Of a stretch of DNA of 11,399 nucleotides, positions 1-5,971 are shown piece after piece. The DNA is from Candidatus Igneacidithiobacillus taiwanensis. GTDB taxonomy: Bacteria; Pseudomonadota; Gammaproteobacteria; Acidithiobacillales; Acidithiobacillaceae. Below the pieces are notes generated by a model. It was not told the DNA's origin. It did not search any database and was given only the letters and a program-made list of their open reading frames with translations. Numbering within the stretch: position 1 is the first letter of the stretch; each line of letters starts with the position of its first letter. Location: positions 6,915-18,313 of the forward strand of contig DDOU01000117.1 in NCBI GenBank assembly GCA_002341825.1. Direction: 5' to 3'. A program made the position numbers and the translations under genes.

Positions 1-273
1 AGCTCCAACTCCAGCCGCCTCGCCGAACTCGGTCTGCGCCTGGGAACCACCACCCATCTCATCGAGGACGCCAGCCAACTACGGCGCGAGTGGTTTGCCG
101 GTGACCCGCGCATCGGTATCAGCGCCGGGGCTTCGGCACCGGAGAGCCTCGTCCAGGAAATCATCGCCACCCTGGAGAGTTGGGGCGCACAGCGGCCGCA
201 GGAACTGCCAGGGGTGGAGGAGAAAGTGATCTTCAGCCTGCCCCTGGCCCTGAGCCAGGCGACGCGGCCGTAA
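1..273 (+). CDS. ispH: 4-hydroxy-3-methylbut-2-enyl diphosphate reductase, C-terminal part
   Basis: This is the last 90 codons of a gene that starts before the window. IspH catalyses the final step of the MEP isoprenoid pathway, turning HMBPP into isopentenyl and dimethylallyl diphosphate with a 4Fe-4S cluster in the cytosol. The fragment opens with the SSNS segment that binds the substrate phosphate. It continues with an HLIEDASQL stretch, a tryptophan (EEW/REW position), the near-invariant [10 protein letters not shown] motif, and the LVQEIIATL helix, matching the C-terminal third of E. coli IspH in order and spacing. The cluster cysteines lie upstream, outside the window, so activity cannot be judged here. 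The reading frame is open from base 1 and ends at TAA (271-273). Its last 41 bases overlap the end of rmuC on the other strand. Identification by motif recall is confident. Confidence 0.93.
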   Translation, partial: SSNSSRLAELGLRLGTTTHLIEDASQLRREWFAGDPRIGISAGASAPESLVQEIIATLESWGAQRPQELPGVEEKVIFSLPLALSQATRP

Positions 274-1759
274 GCGCGTCGTCGCTAGGCTCGCGGCGCT
301 GCAGTTCCCGCACCTGCAACTCCACTGGCTCCAAGACGGAGATCTCGCGGTCAGCGCTGGTCGCACCGAGGTCGGCAAATTTACGTGCCGAAACGAGAAC
401 GCGGGCCTCCAAAGATGCCGTAGCTTGGTTATAAGACTGCACGGCACTCTGCAGTTGGCGTCCCAGCTTGCTCCAATGGTTGCTCATGGTCAGCAGGCGG
501 TCGTACAGCTCGCGCCCCAGAGCACTAATGGCCTGGGCATTGGCCGCTACTACTTCCTGGCGCCAGCCGTAGGCCGCCGCCCGCAACAAGGCAATGAGAG
601 TGGTGGGGGTGGCCAGCAGGACCTTCTGTTCCATGCCATATTCGATCAGGGCCGGATCCATTTGCAGGGCGGCACTGAAAAAATCTTCCCCGGGCAGGAA
701 CAAGACCACAAATTCCGGGCTTGGCAGTTGTTCCCAATAGGATTTGCGGCCCAATTGCTGAAGATGGGTGCGGAGCTCGGCGGCATGCTTGTGCAGCCAC
801 TGCTGGCGCTCCTCTTCCGACTCCGCCTCCACCGCCTGCAGGTAGGCATTGAGCGGCGCCTTGGCATCGACGACGATTTCCTTGCCGCCGGGCAGGTGCA
901 CCACCAGATCCGGACGCTGCTGCCCTTGTTCCGTTTGCATGCTGGCCTGCTCGACAAAATCGCAATGGTCGACCATGCCTGCCATTTCCACTACACGCCG
1001 TAGCTGCATCTCCCCCCAACGCCCGCGCGCCGCCGGCTGGCGTAAGGCCTTGACCAAGGCCGCAGTTTCGCGGTGCAAACGGGGAAGATGATCCTGCACG
1101 AGCCCACGTAGTTGCTCGCTCAAGGCACTGTAGGCGCCAGCCCGTACCTGCTCTAGGGCATCGAGACGCTCGTTCATTTTACCCAGAGACTCGCGCACCG
1201 GCTGTACCAATTGTCCAAAACCTTGTTGCCGCAGTTCCCAATCTTGCCGCGCCTGCTCCTGAAATTGACCGAGCTTTTCTTGGGCAAGGCGCAAAAAATC
1301 TTCGTTGTTGCGACGCAAGGCATCGCCCGAAAGAGCGCTGAAGGTCTGTTGCAAACGCTCCTGGGCGGCGAGCAGCAGGGCTTGTTTTTCTTCTGCCTGC
1401 CGCGCCTCCTGCTGCAAGCGCTCCTGGAGCTCTGCGAGCTGGCGATCCTGCATCCGGTTTTGCGCGAGGAGGGAGGCATACTCTTGGCGCAAGGCTTCTG
1501 CCTCTGCGAGCCGCGCCTCCCATGCAGCTGCCTGCACTTGCAGGTCATGTAAGTCCTCGCGCAGGCGCTCCTTCTCCTGATTCTGCAAACGCAGCTCTTC
1601 CTGCCGCTGTAGCAAGGAAGCGCGCAGATCGACGACGGTTTGCTCGCTCTGCTGCAACGCCAAGAGCTGTGCTTGCACCCTGGCGCGCGACCAGAGCCAG
1701 TATAAGAGAACCCCGACCGGGATCCCGGCCAGAAAGGCAAGAAGGAGCCGGATCAGCAC
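233..1759 (-). CDS. rmuC: DNA recombination protein RmuC
   Basis: The product is 508 residues, close to the usual RmuC length (E. coli about 475). RmuC proteins limit recombination at inverted repeats and contain a nuclease-fold domain; their exact biochemical role is not settled. Residues 1-22 form one hydrophobic membrane anchor followed by arginines. Residues about 28-205 are a long Glu/Gln/Leu/Arg-rich coiled coil. Residues about 215-480 are the RmuC domain, with recognisable family blocks such as [39 protein letters not shown] and [18 protein letters not shown]. The start is GTG (1757-1759), four bases after the mscL stop, with no clear Shine-Dalgarno; translation is probably coupled to mscL in one operon. 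The C-terminal tail is Gly/Ser/Pro-rich and its last 41 bases lie antisense to the end of ispH. Very GC-rich antisense frames over this gene are shadows. Confidence 0.95.
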   Translation of the reverse strand: MLIRLLLAFLAGIPVGVLLYWLWSRARVQAQLLALQQSEQTVVDLRASLLQRQEELRLQNQEKERLREDLHDLQVQAAAWEARLAEAEALRQEYASLLAQNRMQDRQLAELQERLQQEARQAEEKQALLLAAQERLQQTFSALSGDALRRNNEDFLRLAQEKLGQFQEQARQDWELRQQGFGQLVQPVRESLGKMNERLDALEQVRAGAYSALSEQLRGLVQDHLPRLHRETAALVKALRQPAARGRWGEMQLRRVVEMAGMVDHCDFVEQASMQTEQGQQRPDLVVHLPGGKEIVVDAKAPLNAYLQAVEAESEEERQQWLHKHAAELRTHLQQLGRKSYWEQLPSPEFVVLFLPGEDFFSAALQMDPALIEYGMEQKVLLATPTTLIALLRAAAYGWRQEVVAANAQAISALGRELYDRLLTMSNHWSKLGRQLQSAVQSYNQATASLEARVLVSARKFADLGATSADREISVLEPVELQVRELQRREPSDDALTAASPGSGPGAG

Positions 1760-1763
1760 GACG

Positions 1764-2222
1764 CTAGTGCGTATCGCTCAACTGCGAGGTGCAGTTGGGG
1801 CACCGGGTAGCAGCAAGGGGGACATCGGTATGGCAGAACGGACATTCTTTGGTGCTTACCGGGGCAGCGGGCTTGGGATAAAGCCGGTTGACGACCCGTA
1901 CCAAACTAAAAATTACCAGCGCGATGATGATAAAGCTGATTACGGCCATGATGAAAAGACCATAATTCCAGGTAACCGCCCCGGCCTTTTCCGCAGCCGC
2001 CAAGGTAACGTAGGGCCCCGGTGTCTTCCCTTCGTGTAATACCAAAAAGAGGTTGCTGAAATCCACCTTGCCAAGGATGAGGCCAATAGGCGGCATGATG
2101 ATATCTTTGACGAGGGAAGTGACTACTGCCGAAAAGGCAGTGCCGATGACGAAAGCCACAGCCAAGTCGATCACGCTACCGCGTTGCAAAAATGTTTTGA
2201 AATCCTTAAAGAACTGGCGCAT
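1764..2222 (-). CDS. mscL: Large-conductance mechanosensitive channel MscL with C-terminal zinc ribbon
   Basis: MscL is a homopentameric inner-membrane channel that opens under membrane tension and releases solutes during hypo-osmotic shock. The 152-residue product has the family N-terminus (MRQFFKDFKTFLQRGSVIDLAVA). TM1 covers about residues 16-41 and includes the gating face and DIIMPPIG signature; a periplasmic loop follows, and TM2 is at about 86-110, with WNYGLFI just before it. Unlike E. coli MscL (136 residues, helical C-terminal bundle), this one ends in a CxxC-x10-CxxC module (C127, C130, C141, C144), a probable zinc ribbon in the cytoplasm. This variant is known in other bacteria, as far as I recall. 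Start ATG 2220-2222 has a good AGGGAGAG ribosome site 4-5 bases upstream. The gene leads a probable mscL-rmuC operon and has a TATAAT -10 box in the divergent region. Confidence 0.96.
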   Translation of the reverse strand: MRQFFKDFKTFLQRGSVIDLAVAFVIGTAFSAVVTSLVKDIIMPPIGLILGKVDFSNLFLVLHEGKTPGPYVTLAAAEKAGAVTWNYGLFIMAVISFIIIALVIFSLVRVVNRLYPKPAAPVSTKECPFCHTDVPLAATRCPNCTSQLSDTH

Positions 2223-2257
2223 TTTCTCTCCCTTTGCTTATGGTCTTCGATCGCGCG

Positions 2258-2263
2258 ATTATA
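2258..2263 (-). promoter_or_regulatory. Probable -10 box of the mscL-rmuC promoter
   Basis: The minus strand reads GCTATAATCG here, an exact TATAAT -10 hexamer in otherwise GC-rich DNA. It lies 35 bases before the mscL start codon, giving a predicted leader of about 29 bases that contains the ribosome site. No good -35 hexamer is seen at 16-18 bp (candidates around 2280-2287 read CTTCCT or TTCCTT), so the promoter may be weak or activator-assisted. The assignment is inferred from sequence only. Confidence 0.55.
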
Positions 2264-2354
2264 GCAACGACTCCGCGGGAAGGAAGACAAAAATCCGACG
2301 CCGCACATGGCGTTGCATAACGCTTGTTTCGGCCAAAACTTTTCTACAACGCTC

Positions 2355-2362
2355 AGGAGGAG
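2355..2362 (+). promoter_or_regulatory. Strong Shine-Dalgarno site that fixes the SIMPL gene start
   Basis: AGGAGGAG lies 7-9 bases before the ATG at 2370. The reading frame is open further upstream, to an ATG at 2307, but that start has no ribosome site and would bury the signal peptide 21 residues inside the protein. The 2370 start puts the signal peptide at the N-terminus and is preferred. Confidence 0.8.
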
Positions 2363-2369
2363 TACTCCC

Positions 2370-3044
2370 ATGCATCGACTAGGGTCACCCAGTCTCGCCG
2401 CCCTGTCTTTTTTTGCGGTCTCCCTGCCTGCCTTGGCAGCCGCAATGCCGGCGCCGCAGATCAGTCTGCACCTCGATGAGTCTTTCCGCGTGCCCGCAAC
2501 CGAACTGCACGCCGAGCTTGCTGCCGAAGCGCAAGCGCCGCATGCCGCCGATGCGGCGCAACAGGTCAATGAGAAGCTGCGTTGGGCGGAAAAGGAGTTG
2601 GCAACAACACCGCAAATACATTGGCAGCTCGGCAACTATGCAAGCGAGCGTCTTGCCGACGGCAAAGGTTGGCAGCTGCGTGGCGAACTGCAACTGCACG
2701 CTGCCCCCAGTATACTCCTACCGGTGCTCGCGACCCTGCAATCGCGTTTGCAACTACTCTCGCTGCAAACGCTGCCGTCGGCGGCCAATATCCGCGCGGC
2801 GGAGGCACAGGCGCGCAAGGAGCTATTGCAAAGATTCCGTAGCGACGCCGAGTCCGCCTGCTCAGACCTGGGCCTGGGTTGGGGCGGGATTGAACGTGTC
2901 GAACTGCGCTCGTCGGCCATCCAGCCAACACCACGGGTCATGGGGCCGGCCCTTCTCGCCACCATGCCCGCACCAGTTAGCGCTGGAAATGCCGAGAGTC
3001 AATGGCAGAGTACCCTGGAGGGCGTAGCGTTTTGTCAAAAATAA
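2370..3044 (+). CDS. SIMPL-domain (DUF541) secreted protein
   Basis: The 224-residue product begins with a signal peptide (MHRLGSPSLAALSFFAVSLPALAAA, cleavage probably near residues 23-28), so it should be periplasmic or outer-membrane associated. The rest fits the SIMPL/DUF541 family: an N-terminal beta strand (ISLHLDESFRVPA), an alternating strand with Ala-rich helix (AADAAQQVNEKLRWAEKEL), the NYASERLADGKGWQLRGELQLHA block, the LATLQSRLQLLSLQTLPS segment, and the helix AEAQARKELLQRFRSDAESACSDLGL, ending in a predicted final strand (STLEGVAFC). The biochemical function of SIMPL proteins in bacteria is poorly known; E. coli YggE is linked to oxidative stress. It has two cysteines. An HDOD-GGDEF gene follows after 37 bp, so co-transcription is likely. 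Family assignment is by pattern recall and is fairly sure; function is not assigned. Confidence 0.8.
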   Translation: MHRLGSPSLAALSFFAVSLPALAAAMPAPQISLHLDESFRVPATELHAELAAEAQAPHAADAAQQVNEKLRWAEKELATTPQIHWQLGNYASERLADGKGWQLRGELQLHAAPSILLPVLATLQSRLQLLSLQTLPSAANIRAAEAQARKELLQRFRSDAESACSDLGLGWGGIERVELRSSAIQPTPRVMGPALLATMPAPVSAGNAESQWQSTLEGVAFCQK

Positions 3045-3081
3045 ACTAATTACTTGGCCAATTCATAATCGTAAGGTCGTT

Positions 3082-4962
3082 ATGATGAAAAATGCCGATT
3101 GGTTGGCCCGCTACCGCGCCGGAGGACGGCTACCGTCGCCCCGAGGAGTGTATCTCGAGGCCTTGCGCTTGCTGGAGCAGGAGGAGGTCGATAATCGGGA
3201 ACTAGCGCGAGTTCTGCAATCGGACCCAGCCACCAACGCCAAGCTGTTACAACTTGCCAATGCCTCGGCGCGTGCCCGCTCACGGCCGGTAGTCTCGGTC
3301 AGTGACGCCATCTTCATTCTTGGGCAGGTGCAGATCAAGCGCTTGGTGCTGGCTCTGGCGCTTATCCAAAGCTCGGCAGCGCGAGTGGACGGCTTTCCGT
3401 ACCGGCTATTTTGGTCACAGTCGTTGCTTACCGCACTAGCGGTACAAGCGGTTGCCGAGCGGCTTGGGCGGGTGAATGCCGATGAGATTTTCGTTGTCGC
3501 GCTGCTCGCCCACATCGGCCGCCTGGCCCTCGCCAGTCTCTTTCCAGAAAGTTATACCGCGCTACTCGCCAGCTGCGCCGAGAAGAGCGAGCAGGAATGC
3601 CGCCAGCAGGAGCGCAACCTCTTTGAGATCGACCAAGACGAACTCTCTGCGCTCCTGCTCGAAGATTGGGGGTTACCAGGAATTTTCGTGGAAGTCGTAC
3701 TCCATCAAAGTTATCCCGAAGGATTACTGGGTACCCCCCAGGCAACGCGTAGCATCTTTTTGATTCATCTCTTACGCCTTGGCCAGGCGATGGCCGGGGT
3801 CTGTTTGCAAAACAACCCGCAGTGGCAGGACGATGCCCGCAAGCTTCGCCAAGAAATGAACTATCTCGGCCTCAGTCGGGAGGCCATCGACGAAGAATTA
3901 CGCCGGCTGCTGGCGGCCTGGCCACGCTGGCGCGAATTGCTGCAAGAGGCCGAAACCGTGCGTAGCGCGGTGACTGGCTGGGAGGAGAATGGGGCGACAG
4001 TGGAGCCAGCGCCTCCCTCGGCTCTACAGGTGGCCTGTATTGGCGAGGGCTTGGGAGATCAGATCGGCGCCTGCGCAGCTCTTTTTGCAAAACTTGGCAT
4101 CGTGCCGCAAATGTTGGCACGCAACGTCGACCCCTTGCAGCTGAATTCTTCTGATTGGGACTTGCTGATTCTGGCACGGGATCCGGCCCAGCCTGCCGTC
4201 GACGAGGGGATTCTGAACGGTCTGGATCCCATTCTTGGGCCCTACTTGTTGCTCCTCGGCCGCGACCCGCTTTCTGCTGAGGAGGAGAGCCGACTTTTTC
4301 GCTTTGCCGTCGACGCCTACGAAATTTTGCCCCTGAGCGCCGAACGTCTGCAAAAACACTTACACTTGGCCGAGCGACGCCGCGAGGGGCGACGCAACTA
4401 TGCCATTGGCCAGCAACGCATGCAGCTTTTAGCGGATTCCTTGGTGGAAAAGAATCGCAACCTGCGGCAAGTCGCATGGACTGATCCGCTCACGGAATTG
4501 CGTAATCGCCGCTACGCCGAAGAACGGCTGGCGCAGGAATGGGCGATCTGCGAGAGCCGGAACAGCGAACTCGGTCTCATGCTCCTGGATTTGGATCACT
4601 TCAAGGAAATCAACGATACCGAGGGACACGAGGCGGGTGACCGGGTATTGCGGCGAGTTGCTCGCATCCTCGAGGAGTTGTTACGGGAGCAGGACATTCC
4701 CTGCCGCCTAGGGGGCGATGAATTTTTGATCATCTGCTCTGAGACTGGACCGAGCGGTATGCAAGCCCTCGCCAATCGTATCTGCAACCGCTTGGCGGAA
4801 CCGGAAGCTTGGCGCGAACTCCCTGGCCCGATTTCGGTGAGCATTGGCATCGCCAGCCGCCAGCCCGGCATGCAAGGCCCGGATGAGCTGATTGCCGCCG
4901 CCGATCGGGCCCTTTTTGAAGCCAAACGCAGTGGCCGCGGCCGGGTGGCTGGTCAGGTTTAG
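3082..4962 (+). CDS. HDOD domain / receiver-like / GGDEF diguanylate cyclase
   Basis: This 626-residue cytoplasmic protein has three parts. Residues about 10-215 form an HDOD domain (RVLQSDPATNAKLLQLANAS, VSDAIFILGQVQIKRLVLALAL, LLAHIGRLALA); HDOD domains resemble HD phosphohydrolases but lack their catalytic pair and act in signalling. Residues about 315-430 resemble a receiver domain (VACIGEGL, DWDLLILARDP, YLLLLGRDPLS, YEILPLSAERLQKHL) but lack a clear acidic phosphoacceptor pocket. Residues about 464-622 are a GGDEF domain, with DPLTELRNRR, LDLDHFKEIND (D503), an intact GGDEF at 544-548, and an RxxD inhibitory site (R535-D538) five residues before it. It should therefore make cyclic di-GMP with product inhibition. 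Two in-frame ATGs (3082, 3085) follow AAGG at 3073-3076; the second has the better spacing. The stop TAG overlaps the cbpA stop by 4 bases. Confidence 0.92.
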   Translation: MMKNADWLARYRAGGRLPSPRGVYLEALRLLEQEEVDNRELARVLQSDPATNAKLLQLANASARARSRPVVSVSDAIFILGQVQIKRLVLALALIQSSAARVDGFPYRLFWSQSLLTALAVQAVAERLGRVNADEIFVVALLAHIGRLALASLFPESYTALLASCAEKSEQECRQQERNLFEIDQDELSALLLEDWGLPGIFVEVVLHQSYPEGLLGTPQATRSIFLIHLLRLGQAMAGVCLQNNPQWQDDARKLRQEMNYLGLSREAIDEELRRLLAAWPRWRELLQEAETVRSAVTGWEENGATVEPAPPSALQVACIGEGLGDQIGACAALFAKLGIVPQMLARNVDPLQLNSSDWDLLILARDPAQPAVDEGILNGLDPILGPYLLLLGRDPLSAEEESRLFRFAVDAYEILPLSAERLQKHLHLAERRREGRRNYAIGQQRMQLLADSLVEKNRNLRQVAWTDPLTELRNRRYAEERLAQEWAICESRNSELGLMLLDLDHFKEINDTEGHEAGDRVLRRVARILEELLREQDIPCRLGGDEFLIICSETGPSGMQALANRICNRLAEPEAWRELPGPISVSIGIASRQPGMQGPDELIAAADRALFEAKRSGRGRVAGQV

Positions 4963-5876
4963 CCGCGCGGCCGGAAGCTACTTTGCGCCGCCAGTTGTTC
5001 CCAGAGAGCGCGCTCTTCGGCGCTGAGCTCCTTGGGCACCACAATCTGTAAGACTGCGTAGAGATCCCCTGCCGTCTTACCCTGGGCGCCAGGGAGGCCC
5101 TTACCGCGCAGGCGCAGGCGTTGCCCGCTACTGCTACCGGCAGGCACCTTGGCGCGTACACTCCCGTCCAGAGTCGGCACCAACACGCTGGCGCCAAGGA
5201 CCGCCTCCCAGGGACTGATCGCCAAGTCGTGATAGAGATCTCGGCCCTCGGCGCGAAACTGCGGATGCGGCGCATAGACGATGCGTAGGTAGAGATCGCC
5301 ATTTGGGCCACCCCCCATCCCCGGCTGGCCTTGCCCGGCGATGCGCAAGCGCTGGCCCTGGGCGATACCCACGGGAATTTTGACCGAGAGCTTTTTGTTC
5401 TCCCGTCGCACCCTGCCGTCGGGGCCAGTCACCGGCACTTGTAGACTGATTTCCCGCTGCGCTCCCCGGGCGACATCCTCCAGGCGGACCGCCAATTCGG
5501 CTTCGCTGTCTTCGCCACGCATACGAAAACCGCCAGCCCCTCGGCGCTGCTGGGCAAAGAGCTCCTCAAAAAAGTCGCTGAAGCCGCTTGCGCCGCCACC
5601 GGCAAAGCCATGCGCAAAATTCTCCCAACCCGGCGGCGGGCGAAACTCCTGGCCAGCGCGCCAATTGCTGCCAAGCTGGTCATAGGCGCGGCGACTCTCC
5701 GGGTCCTTGAGTACCTCGTAGGCCTCCTGGACCTCCTTGAAACGTTCTTCGGCGTCCTTCTCCTTGCTCACATCCGGGTGATATTTGCGCGCCATCTTGC
5801 GGTAGGCCGCCTTGATGGCATCGGCATCGGCATCCCGCGCCACCCCGAGAATCTGATAGTAGTCTTTGTATTCCAA
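4959..5876 (-). CDS. cbpA: Curved DNA-binding protein / DnaJ-type co-chaperone CbpA
   Basis: CbpA is a type II J-domain co-chaperone that stimulates DnaK ATPase and, in E. coli, binds curved DNA in the nucleoid. The J domain (about residues 1-70) has KDYYQILGV, AAYRKMARKYHPD with the essential HPD (33-35 from the TTG start), and FKEVQEAYEVLKD. A Gly/Phe-rich linker (about 75-115) follows, with no cysteine zinc-finger, and then the two-part DnaJ C-terminal substrate domain (KIPVGIAQGQRLRIAGQGQPG, GDLYLRIVYAPHPQF, ISPWEAVLGASVLVPTLDG, AGDLYAVLQIVV). The frame could open at ATG 5894, but TTG at 5874-5876 is preferred: the protein then begins MEYKDYYQ like other CbpA proteins, and GGGGGGA lies just before it. 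That gives 305 residues. A consensus heat-shock promoter lies upstream. No CbpM gene follows. Confidence 0.93.
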   Translation of the reverse strand: MEYKDYYQILGVARDADADAIKAAYRKMARKYHPDVSKEKDAEERFKEVQEAYEVLKDPESRRAYDQLGSNWRAGQEFRPPPGWENFAHGFAGGGASGFSDFFEELFAQQRRGAGGFRMRGEDSEAELAVRLEDVARGAQREISLQVPVTGPDGRVRRENKKLSVKIPVGIAQGQRLRIAGQGQPGMGGGPNGDLYLRIVYAPHPQFRAEGRDLYHDLAISPWEAVLGASVLVPTLDGSVRAKVPAGSSSGQRLRLRGKGLPGAQGKTAGDLYAVLQIVVPKELSAEERALWEQLAAQSSFRPRG

Positions 5877-5925
5877 GAAATCCCCCCGTATCATGCCGCC
5901 ATGGCAAACAGGAATCTTGTGGCGG

Positions 5926-5954
5926 AGATGGGGACCTTCGCGTCGCTTTTCAAG
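5926..5954 (-). promoter_or_regulatory. Consensus heat-shock (sigma-32) promoter for cbpA
   Basis: On the minus strand this reads CTTGAAA, 14 bases, CCCCATCT. That matches the sigma-32 (RpoH) consensus known from E. coli (CTTGAAA, 13-17 bases, CCCCATnT) at every defined position. The -35 is at 5948-5954 and the -10 at 5926-5933. The predicted start of transcription, about 7 bases on, is near 5919, leaving a leader of some 42 bases before the TTG start of cbpA. Position, strand and gene product (a DnaJ homologue) agree. No experiment is available here. Confidence 0.8.
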
Positions 5955-5960
5955 GTATCT

Positions 5961-5966
5961 GGAGGG
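5961..5966 (+). promoter_or_regulatory. Ribosome binding site of uvrD
   Basis: GGAGGG lies 5 bases before the ATG at 5972. It supports that start, which puts the Q motif right at the N-terminus as in other UvrD proteins. No clear sigma-70 promoter for uvrD was found in the 77 bp between it and cbpA. Confidence 0.7.
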
Positions 5967-5971
5967 CGCTC

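Noticed and set aside
425..1003. Long open frame (192 codons) on the plus strand within rmuC
   Set aside because: It is antisense to a well-recognised RmuC coiled coil and domain, has no ribosome site or family features, and long shadows are expected at this GC content.
2307..2369. N-terminal extension of the SIMPL gene to an upstream ATG
   Set aside because: There is no ribosome site before 2307 and the extension would place the signal peptide internally; ATG 2370 has AGGAGGAG.
2308..2369. Possible sigma-70 promoter for the SIMPL gene (TTGTTT, 15 bases, TACAAC)
   Set aside because: Both boxes are poor and the spacer is short; not strong enough to list.
3064..3069. CATAAT as a -10 box for the HDOD-GGDEF gene
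   Set aside because: Transcription would start only a few bases before the ATG and cut the ribosome site; no -35 is present at a proper distance.
5877..5894. Six-codon extension of cbpA to ATG 5894
   Set aside because: No Shine-Dalgarno precedes it, and CbpA proteins normally begin at the position of the TTG codon. It cannot be fully excluded.
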